Assembly: GCF_000695625.1 (NCBI RefSeq)
Contig: NZ_JMQI01000055.1
Span: forward strand, 1 to 64,000
Direction of reading: 5' to 3'
Length of the DNA: 64,000 bases
Origin: Amycolatopsis rifamycinica
GTDB lineage: Bacteria > Actinomycetota > Actinomycetes > Mycobacteriales > Pseudonocardiaceae
The translations under genes were made by a program, and so were the position numbers. The stretch's first letter is position 1, and each line of letters starts with the position of its first letter. The notes below the pieces were generated by a model. It was not told where the DNA came from and searched no databases. It worked only from the letters and a program-made list of their open reading frames with translations. Positions 24,991 to 31,435 of this stretch are shown here, in pieces.

Positions 24991-26219
24991 GGTCGATCGC
25001 CTCCGGGACGCGGGATGCTCAGTGCCAGCAGGGCCGTGTCGTCCTCGACGCCGTCGCCGAAGCCGGCGAGCAGGCCGGTCACCGCCGTGATCACCGCCGG
25101 TGCCGTCGTCGGCGCCAGGCCGGTCAGGTACTCCTGCAGCTCCTCTTCGCTGTAGCGGACGCGACCGTGCGCGCGGGCTTCGGTCAGGCCGTCGGAGTAG
25201 AGCAGCAGCGTGTCACCCGGTCCCAGGACGACGTCCGCGGCGGCGAAACGCGCCTGGGGCAGCGCACCCACCAGCTGACCACCCGGGACGGGCAGGAACT
25301 CGGACGTGCCGTCGGCGCGGATCAGCAGCGCCGGCGGGTGGCCGCCGGTGGCCAGGGTGACCGCCGCGCCGCCGGCCTCGGGGCGGATGCGGCCCAGGAC
25401 GACGGTGCAGTAGCGCGGATCCGAGCCGCGGTACTCGTGGTGCAGCACGGTGTTCAGCCGGTCCAGCACGGTCGCCGGGTCCGGGTCGTGCACGGCGGCG
25501 GCGCGCAGCGTGTAGCGCGCCAGCGACGTCACCACGGCCGCGGCGGCGCCCTTCCCGGAGACGTCGCCGAGGAAGAAACCCCACGTGTCGCCGGTCAGCG
25601 GGAACAGGTCGTAGAAGTCGCCGCCGACCTCGTCGGCCGACGCCGGGTGGTAGTAGGCCGCGACCTCCACGCCGGGGACCTCGGCCAGCGCGGGCGGCAG
25701 CAGGGTCTGCTGCAGCGTCCGCGCGAGCCGTTGCACGCGGTCGCGTTCGCGCTCGGCTTCTTCGCGCGCCCGCAGCAGTTCCCGCTCGTAGGCCCGCCGG
25801 TCGCGCGCGTCGAAGATCGTGGTGCGGATCAGCTGCGGCTGCCCGTCGGTGCCGGTCTTGACCGTCGAGGTCACCAGCACCGGCAGCCGGCTGCCGTCCG
25901 CGGTCTTCAGCTCGAAGGCGACGCCGCCGAGCTCGCCCTGCATGCGCAGGAGCGGCGCGAAGTGCGTCTCGTGGTAGATGCGGCCGCCGACGGTGAGCAG
26001 GTCGGCGAACCGGCGCCGGCCGACGACGTCTTCGCGCGCGTAGCCGAGCCAGCCCAGCAGCGTCGCGTTGATCTTCGCGATCGTGCCGTCCAGCAACGTC
26101 GACAGGTAGCCGCAGGGTGCGTGTTCGTAGAGGTCTTCCGCGCTGTCCTCCAACATGGCCGAAAATTCCGGAGCGGCACTTTCCCGACCACCCGGACCGG
26201 GGTGGCCCTCGCACATCAT
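24987..26219 (-). CDS. PAS-sensor PP2C (SpoIIE-type) phosphatase, RsbP-like
   Basis: 410 residues. N-terminal PAS domain (about 30-150: EHAPCGYLSTLLDGTIAKINATLLGWLGYAREDVVGRRRFADLLTVGGRIYHETHFAPLL), a charged coiled coil (RRAYERELLRAREEAERERDRVQRLARTLQQTLLP, about 150-185), then a PP2C/SpoIIE domain with its metal-binding acidic motifs GGDFYDLF, GDVSGKGAAAA, SDGLTEAR and EDDTALL. Predicted to dephosphorylate a STAS antagonist. Coupled by 4-nt overlaps to an RsbQ-like hydrolase upstream and a STAS gene downstream, matching the B. subtilis RsbQ-RsbP energy-stress pair with the antagonist added. Confidence 0.92.
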   Translation of the reverse strand: MMCEGHPGPGGRESAAPEFSAMLEDSAEDLYEHAPCGYLSTLLDGTIAKINATLLGWLGYAREDVVGRRRFADLLTVGGRIYHETHFAPLLRMQGELGGVAFELKTADGSRLPVLVTSTVKTGTDGQPQLIRTTIFDARDRRAYERELLRAREEAERERDRVQRLARTLQQTLLPPALAEVPGVEVAAYYHPASADEVGGDFYDLFPLTGDTWGFFLGDVSGKGAAAAVVTSLARYTLRAAAVHDPDPATVLDRLNTVLHHEYRGSDPRYCTVVLGRIRPEAGGAAVTLATGGHPPALLIRADGTSEFLPVPGGQLVGALPQARFAAADVVLGPGDTLLLYSDGLTEARAHGRVRYSEEELQEYLTGLAPTTAPAVITAVTGLLAGFGDGVEDDTALLALSIPRPGGDRP

Positions 26220-27016
26220 GGCCCGCTCACGAACGCCGTGATCGCGGCGGCCGTCGCCTCCGGTGCGCTGAGCTGGGGGCAGTGCCCGGTCGCGTCCAGC
26301 GTCACGAGGGTGCTGCCGGGGATTTGCTCGTGGGTGAACCGCCCCACCTCGGGCGGCGCGATGGCGTCGTTCGCGCACTCGAGGATCAGCGTGGGCACGG
26401 TGACCTTGGCCAGGTCGGCCCGGTTGTCGGAGAGGAACGTCACCCTGGCGAAGACGCGCGCGATGGCGGGATCGGTGCGGCAGAAGCTGTTCGTCAGCTC
26501 CTCGCCGAGCTCCGGGCGGTCCGGGTTGCCCATGATCACCGGCGCCATCGTCGCCGACCAGCCCAGGTAGTTCGACTCGAGCGAGTCGAGCAGCTCGTCG
26601 ATGTCGGCGCGGCTGAACCCGCCGCGGTAGTCCCCGTCGTCGAGGTAGCACGGCGACGGCGTGAGCAGCACCAGCTTCGCGAACCGGTCCGGCTCGAGGT
26701 TGGCGGCCAGCACGGCGATCATCGCGCTGACCGAGTGGCCCACCAGCACGACGTCCCGCAGGTCCAGCTCGCGGCAGATGGCCAGGACGTCGTCGGCGTA
26801 GCCGTCGAGGCTGCCGTAGCGCTCGGGCGTCCAGGCGGACAGGTCCGAATGCCCGGCGCCGGTGTGGTCGAACAGCACCACCCGGTACCGCCGCTCGAGC
26901 TCCGGGACGACGAGGCGCCACAGGTTCTGGTCACAGCCGAAGCCGTGCGCGAGCAGGAGAGCGGGGCCGTCTTCCCGGCCGGTGACGGTCACGTTGTTCC
27001 TGGTGCGCATGCTCAC
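26216..27016 (-). CDS. RsbQ-like alpha/beta hydrolase
   Basis: 266 residues. Strongly resembles B. subtilis RsbQ, the positive regulator of the phosphatase RsbP and relative of plant D14/KAI2 receptors: LLAHGFGCDQNLWRLVVPELE, VVLFDHTGAGHSDLSAW, VVLVGHSVSAM with Ser95, LTPSPCYLDDGDYRGGFSRADID, ILECANDAIAPPEVG with Asp217 and LDATGHCPQLSAPE with His245. Triad spacing is almost that of RsbQ (96/219/247). GTG at 27016 is preferred because AGGA lies 7 nt upstream; ATG at 27010 is the alternative. First gene of the three-gene stress operon. It may deliver or hydrolyse a small ligand sensed by the PAS domain; the ligand is unknown. Confidence 0.9.
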   Translation of the reverse strand: MSMRTRNNVTVTGREDGPALLLAHGFGCDQNLWRLVVPELERRYRVVLFDHTGAGHSDLSAWTPERYGSLDGYADDVLAICRELDLRDVVLVGHSVSAMIAVLAANLEPDRFAKLVLLTPSPCYLDDGDYRGGFSRADIDELLDSLESNYLGWSATMAPVIMGNPDRPELGEELTNSFCRTDPAIARVFARVTFLSDNRADLAKVTVPTLILECANDAIAPPEVGRFTHEQIPGSTLVTLDATGHCPQLSAPEATAAAITAFVSGP

Positions 27017-27119
27017 CGGGACATCCTGCCACCGACCCGGCCGGAACGTGGACTGAGCGCCCATTGTCGCGTACCGGGAGGGCCGGGTGGCGTACCTGGG
27101 CGGTGGGACGGTGGTTCCC

Positions 27120-27788
27120 TCAGGTCCGACGCTGGGCGAAGCCGTCGAGCAGGCAGTCGAGGCCCAGTTCGAAACGGGCGTCCGCGGTCAGGTCCGGCAT
27201 GTCCGCGAGCCAGCCGGCGAGCGAGTCGTCCGCCATCTCGGCCGCGTGCGCCTGCAGGTCCTCCGTCGAGGCGATGCCGAACCGCTCGAGCATCGCCAGT
27301 TCGCGGGTGACGCTCATCGCCGTTCCCGTGACGTAGTTGTCCAGCAGCGACGCGTACGCCACGGCCGGCCGGAGACCCGCGCCGTCGAGCACCGTCAGCA
27401 GGAAGGCCGCTCGGCGCAGGGTGCGGGGGCCGAACGGGGGCCGGCCGTCCACGAGTTCGGCGTACCAGCGGTGGCGGCCGATCATCGCCCACAGGCTGGT
27501 GGCGAGCCCCCGCAGGTCGGCGCGCCAGTCGCCGCTCGGCGCCGCCGGCACCGAGACCTCGGCCGAGACCTCGTCGAGCATCAGGTCGACCAGGCCGTCC
27601 TTGTTCAGGACGTACCGGTACAGCGACATCGGCGTGGCCACCCCCAGCGCGTCGGCCACCGTCCGCATGGTCAGCGCGGCGACGCCGCCGGTGTCGGCGA
27701 CTTCGATGGCCGCGCGCACGACGGCCGCGCGGGTCAGCGCGTTCTTCCGGCCCGGCGGCTCCGGGTGGTGCCAGATCAGCGGTGGCAT
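27120..27788 (-). CDS. TetR family transcriptional regulator
   Basis: 222 residues. HTH: RAAVVRAAIEVADTGGVAALTMRTVADALGVATPMSLYRYVLNKDGLVDLMLDEV (about residues 19-73), then a TetR_C-type effector domain (ATSLWAMIGRHRWYAELVDGRPPFGPRTLRRAAFLLTVLDGAG). ATG at 27788; the longer upstream frame runs through the operators. Divergent from the GH-A-like gene at 27843 across two TGTACGwCGTACA sites, so probably the repressor of both. Confidence 0.9.
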   Translation of the reverse strand: MPPLIWHHPEPPGRKNALTRAAVVRAAIEVADTGGVAALTMRTVADALGVATPMSLYRYVLNKDGLVDLMLDEVSAEVSVPAAPSGDWRADLRGLATSLWAMIGRHRWYAELVDGRPPFGPRTLRRAAFLLTVLDGAGLRPAVAYASLLDNYVTGTAMSVTRELAMLERFGIASTEDLQAHAAEMADDSLAGWLADMPDLTADARFELGLDCLLDGFAQRRT

Positions 27789-27796
27789 GCGCGGAG

Positions 27797-27828
27797 TGTA
27801 CGTCGTACATTGGAGTGTACGACGTACA
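27797..27828. promoter_or_regulatory. Twin TetR operators TGTACGwCGTACA
   Basis: TGTACGTCGTACA (27797-27809) and TGTACGACGTACA (27816-27828) are reverse complements of each other, and each is palindromic around its central base. Centre-to-centre distance is 19 bp. They lie 9 nt before the tetR start and 15 nt before the divergent GTG, fitting two repressor dimers that block both promoters. Confidence 0.75.
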
Positions 27829-27842
27829 TTCCGGGAGGGGCC

Positions 27843-28850
27843 GTGCAGCTCAGGGGGATCAACTACGACACCGGCTTCGGCGGCGCGGTGGGGGACCGGT
27901 CGCGCCGGGAGTTCGACCCCGCGGTCGTCCGGCGGGAACTGGCCATCATCGCGACGGACCTGCACTGCGACGCGGTCCGGATCAGCGGCGACGATCCCGA
28001 TCGGCTCGTGGTGGCCGCGCACGCCGCGATCGACGCCGGGCTGCGTGTGTGGTTTTCGCCGTTCCCGATGGACCTCACGCCGCCGCAGCTGCTGCCCTAC
28101 TTGGCGGACTGCGCCCGGCGGGCCGAGGAGATCCGGGCGCGGGACCCGGAGACCGTGCTCGTGCTCGGCTGCGAGATGTCGCTGTTCTGCGTCGGCTTCG
28201 TGCCCGGCGCCGCTCTGCTGGAACGCGTGCGCAACGCGGCGGATCCCGCGGCCTGGGCCGGGTTCACCCACCAGTGGGACTTCGGCACGATGCTGCGTGA
28301 CGTCGCCGGCGTCGCGCGGCGGCACTTCGGCGGCAAGATCACCTACGCCGCCGGGGACTGGGAGGAGATCGACTGGGCGGAGTTCGACTTCGCCGCCGTC
28401 AATCTCTACCGCTCGGCGGACAACGCGGGTGGCTTCGCCCAGCGCGTACGCGACCTTTCAAGCCAGGGGAAGCCGCTGGTCATCACGGAGTTCGGCTGCT
28501 GCACCCACCGGGGCGCCGCCGACGCGGGCGGGACCGGCTGGATGATCGTCGACTTCGAAGCCGACCCCCGGGTGCTGAACGGCGCCTACGACCGCGACGA
28601 GGCCGGTCAAGCGGCCTACTTCACCGAGCTGATGGACGTCTTCGAGACCGAAGGCGTGCACGGCGCGTTCTGGTTCACCTTCGCCGGTTACGAATGCCCG
28701 TCGGATCCGGAGCCGCGGCGCGATCTCGACCTGGCCAGTTACGGCCTGGTCAAGGTTCTGAAGGGCCGGGACGGCAAGGCGTACCCGGGGCTCGCGTGGG
28801 AGCCGAAGGAGGTCTTCCACGCCGTCGCGGCCCGGTTCGGCCGCCGGTGA
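27843..28850 (+). CDS. TIM-barrel glycosidase-like protein (clan GH-A fold)
   Basis: 335 residues without signal peptide, so cytoplasmic. Begins MQLRGINYDTGFG, the first barrel strand of GH-A-type proteins. VLVLGCEMSLFC near residue 110 and PLVITEFGCCTHRGA near 215 place two Glu residues where a GH-A acid/base and nucleophile would be. FWFTFAGYECP near 280 fits the strand 8 Trp region. I cannot name a substrate, and some such proteins carry unrelated database names. GTG start with GGGAGGGG just before it. Under divergent TetR control; stop abuts the convergent STAS gene. Confidence 0.72.
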   Translation: MQLRGINYDTGFGGAVGDRSRREFDPAVVRRELAIIATDLHCDAVRISGDDPDRLVVAAHAAIDAGLRVWFSPFPMDLTPPQLLPYLADCARRAEEIRARDPETVLVLGCEMSLFCVGFVPGAALLERVRNAADPAAWAGFTHQWDFGTMLRDVAGVARRHFGGKITYAAGDWEEIDWAEFDFAAVNLYRSADNAGGFAQRVRDLSSQGKPLVITEFGCCTHRGAADAGGTGWMIVDFEADPRVLNGAYDRDEAGQAAYFTELMDVFETEGVHGAFWFTFAGYECPSDPEPRRDLDLASYGLVKVLKGRDGKAYPGLAWEPKEVFHAVAARFGRR

Positions 28851-29219
28851 TCAGCCGGCGAGTGCGTCTTCCCGGGTGGTGGCGACGGCCAGCGCCTCGT
28901 GCAGGCCGGTCAGGCTGAGGGTCCGGTTGACGACGCTTGCCTCGGGGGCGACGACGCGGACCCGGGTGCCGGCGCCGGCCTCGCGGCGCGCCTCCAGCAG
29001 CACCGTGATGCCGATCGAGGCGAGGAAGGACACTTCGGACAGGTCGACCACCAGCAGCTCCGGCGCGTCGGCGAGGGCGGTGGTGACCGCTTCGCCGAGG
29101 ACGGGTGCGCTGAGCAGGTCGATTTCGCCCGCCACCGCCAGCACGACCGCGCCGCCGGAGTGGTGGGCCGTCACGCGCAGGAGGTCCTGTGGCCGGACCC
29201 GGTTGCCGTCAGCGGTCAC
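28851..29219 (-). CDS. STAS-domain anti-sigma factor antagonist
   Basis: 122 residues from the GTG at 29219, which has AGGGG about 5 nt upstream. A frame open to 29309 adds 30 non-conserved residues. STAS domain: AVVLAVAGEIDLLSAPVLGEAVTTALADAPELLVVDLSEVSFLASIGITVLLEARREAGAGTRVRVVAP. The phospho-site position reads FLASIGI, keeping one Ser. Likely a second RsbV-type switch near the RsbQ-RsbP-STAS operon, though without a linked kinase. Confidence 0.85.
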   Translation of the reverse strand: MTADGNRVRPQDLLRVTAHHSGGAVVLAVAGEIDLLSAPVLGEAVTTALADAPELLVVDLSEVSFLASIGITVLLEARREAGAGTRVRVVAPEASVVNRTLSLTGLHEALAVATTREDALAG

Positions 29220-29344
29220 GGTCACCCCTGGGCTGCATGCTGGGACCCCTTCTCCGTCGTCCACTCTGCTCCGAGTCGGTTGTACCCCGCTCTCGCGGCG
29301 GCCAAACATCGGTGAACAACTCGAACGGAGTCATTCCCGGGACC

Positions 29345-30313
29345 TCAGAGCAGCGGCTCGGACCGGTACCGCGCGATCCGCTCGGTCAGCCCCCGCACCG
29401 CCGCGTCGCCCCGGTGCGCCCGCAGCAGCCGCTCCAGCGGCCCCAGCCGGTCCTTCGGCCGCACCGAGCCCACCGCTCCCGCCAGGTCGACCGCCTCCCC
29501 GCCGATCCGGGTGGCCTCGTCGAAGTCGCCCCTGAGCGCGTGGTTCTGGGCCAGCATGATCAACGTCAGCGACCGGCTGCGGGCCATGTCGGCGCCGTAG
29601 CGGCCGGCCGCTTCGGTCAGCTCGGTGATCGCCGCGCCGCTGTGGCGGGCCCCCACCGCCGTGGCCAGCTCGGTCAGGACCGTGCCGCGCATCGCCGCCA
29701 TGTCCGTCTCGCGGAAGAACGCCTCCCACGGCTTCGGCTCCGGCCACGAGCCCGCTTCCGCGAACACCGCTTCGGCCTCCCCCAGCCGGGTCAGGGCCGC
29801 CCGCTCGTCCCCGCCCATCGCGGCCGCCCAGGCCTCGTTCGCCGCCAGGATCGTCCACGCGCGGCGGGATCCGGAGCGCCGTGCGGCCGCCTGGCCCTCG
29901 GCGAACTCGGCCAGCGCCCCGGCCACGTCGTGGTGGTGCAGGTGAACGCGGCCGAGCCGGTAGCGGATGTTCGCCACCAGGTTGTCGTTGCCCGCCTCGG
30001 CCGCGAGCTCCAGCGCCCGCGCGAAGCGGTGCCGCGCCGGCACCGCGTGTCCGATGTCGAACTCGGTCCAGCCCAGCAGGTTGTGCACGTCGGCCAGTAC
30101 CGTGTGGAGCCTGGCCCGCAACGGACCCGGGACCGTGCCCCAGTGCAGCAGCAGGCTCGCTGTCTTGACCACCCGGACGGCGTCCCGGCAGAACCCGCCG
30201 CCCTGCCGGTAATCCAGGGCCCGCAGGACTCCGACGGCCGCTTCCAGCTCGCCGACGTCGGTGGTTTCGATGCTGATCGGAAGGGGTGTGCCATCGCCCG
30301 TCGTCGTCACCAT
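29345..30313 (-). CDS. TPR-type regulatory protein without DNA-binding domain
   Basis: 322 residues, almost entirely helical with tetratricopeptide-like repeats: FDIGHAVPARHRFARALELAAEAGNDNLVANIRYRLGRVHLHHHDVAGALAEFAEGQAAARRSG and SLTLIMLAQNHALRGDFDEATRIGGEAVDLAGAVG. This resembles the C-terminal half of actinobacterial XRE-TPR regulators, but no N-terminal HTH is encoded. ATG at 30313 has GAGGTGAGG upstream. Role unknown; perhaps a partner of a separate regulator or a peptide-sensing protein. Confidence 0.75.
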   Translation of the reverse strand: MVTTTGDGTPLPISIETTDVGELEAAVGVLRALDYRQGGGFCRDAVRVVKTASLLLHWGTVPGPLRARLHTVLADVHNLLGWTEFDIGHAVPARHRFARALELAAEAGNDNLVANIRYRLGRVHLHHHDVAGALAEFAEGQAAARRSGSRRAWTILAANEAWAAAMGGDERAALTRLGEAEAVFAEAGSWPEPKPWEAFFRETDMAAMRGTVLTELATAVGARHSGAAITELTEAAGRYGADMARSRSLTLIMLAQNHALRGDFDEATRIGGEAVDLAGAVGSVRPKDRLGPLERLLRAHRGDAAVRGLTERIARYRSEPLL

Positions 30314-30412
30314 GACCTCACCTCGCGCCACGTGCACGCATGGTCGGTTGCCGGCGCCGGGGAGATACCCACGACGGGCGCGGTGGAAACGGCCGTCACC
30401 CGCCGGGGGAGG

Positions 30413-31435
30413 TCAGTGCCGAAGGAACCGCGCGATCGGCAACCGGGCCTGGGTCGCGGCCTGCGCGACGAGGGCGGCGAACTGCTCGGCACCGTACCGG
30501 CTCAGATGGGTCGCGTCGTCGACGCCGTCGTGCGCCAGCGTCAGGTACAGCGGCCAGGACGCGGCTTCACCCAGGCCCTCCAGCAGTGCCTGGCTGTGCG
30601 CGGTGAGGTCGAGCAGCGGGAGCCGCTGCCGCCGGGCGACGTCCCGCAGCACCGCGGGCAGGTCGACGCCGAGGTTGTTGACCACCAGGCCGAGCGGCGT
30701 GAGCCTGCCGTCCGCGCCGAACCGGTGCCGCACCGGGGGTGTGACCATGACCGGCGCCCCGCCCTGCGCGCGAACCCCGGCGACCAGCGTGGCGAGGTTG
30801 GCGCGGTAGACGTCTTCGGTCGTCTGCTTGTCGTTGTGCGCCAGCTGGATCAGCACCGTGTCGCCGGGCCGGATCATCGGGCGCACCCGCGCGAAGTAGC
30901 GGGGGTCGTCGAGGTAGCTGACCGTGCTCGCGCCGGATTGGGCGTAGTTCCGCACGCTCGGCCCGGCGCGGAAGAACGCCGGCAGAGCCTGGGCCCAGCC
31001 GTTCTTGGGCAGGTTCGCCCAATCACCGGCGGTGGAATCGCTGATCACGAAGATCCGCGGCGCTTTCGGCCGAGGTGTCACGGTGATCCGGACCGGCCGC
31101 GGGGCCGGTCCGGTGAGGTGCACCTGGAGTCCCGGCGTGCCCGGTCCGTCCTGGCCGCTCGGCATCCCTTCCGGCGTCCGCACTTCGACGGTCACCGAAC
31201 GCCGGACGTACTGCCCCGCCTCGGTGGCCACCGGGGCGAGCGCGATCCGCCGCGCCTCGACGTCGAGCCCGGTCGACCCGGCGCCGGGGCCGCCCAGCAC
31301 CACGTCGATCTCGTAGTCGCCGGCGGGCACGTCGAACGAACACGAGTCCGCGCACACGGTCCACCGCGGGGACGCGTCCGCCGGGACCGCGCCGGACGCG
31401 AGCACCGCGGCCAAGGCGAGCCCGAGGATCCTCAC
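30413..31435 (-). CDS. Secreted SGNH rhamnogalacturonan acetylesterase (CE12-like)
   Basis: 340 residues. Signal peptide (RILGLALAAVLASGAVPADA), an N-terminal beta-rich galactose-binding-like region (SFDVPAGDYEIDVVLGG..., about 30-140), then an SGNH hydrolase: block I ISDSTAGDW near 150, LIQLAHNDKQ (block III Asn) near 215 and DDATHLSRYG (block V Asp and His) near 310. These are the signatures of CE12 rhamnogalacturonan acetylesterases, which remove acetyl groups from RG-I. GTG at 31435 with GGAGGA 6 nt upstream; GTGA overlap with the PL26-like gene couples the two. Confidence 0.85.
   Translation of the reverse strand: MRILGLALAAVLASGAVPADASPRWTVCADSCSFDVPAGDYEIDVVLGGPGAGSTGLDVEARRIALAPVATEAGQYVRRSVTVEVRTPEGMPSGQDGPGTPGLQVHLTGPAPRPVRITVTPRPKAPRIFVISDSTAGDWANLPKNGWAQALPAFFRAGPSVRNYAQSGASTVSYLDDPRYFARVRPMIRPGDTVLIQLAHNDKQTTEDVYRANLATLVAGVRAQGGAPVMVTPPVRHRFGADGRLTPLGLVVNNLGVDLPAVLRDVARRQRLPLLDLTAHSQALLEGLGEAASWPLYLTLAHDGVDDATHLSRYGAEQFAALVAQAATQARLPIARFLRH

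Noticed and set aside
24646..29219. A sigma factor or anti-sigma kinase gene completing the RsbQ-RsbP module
   Set aside because: I looked for sigma-70 region 2/4 and GHKL motifs in this stretch and found none. The only GHKL ATPase is at 46.1-47.0 kb.
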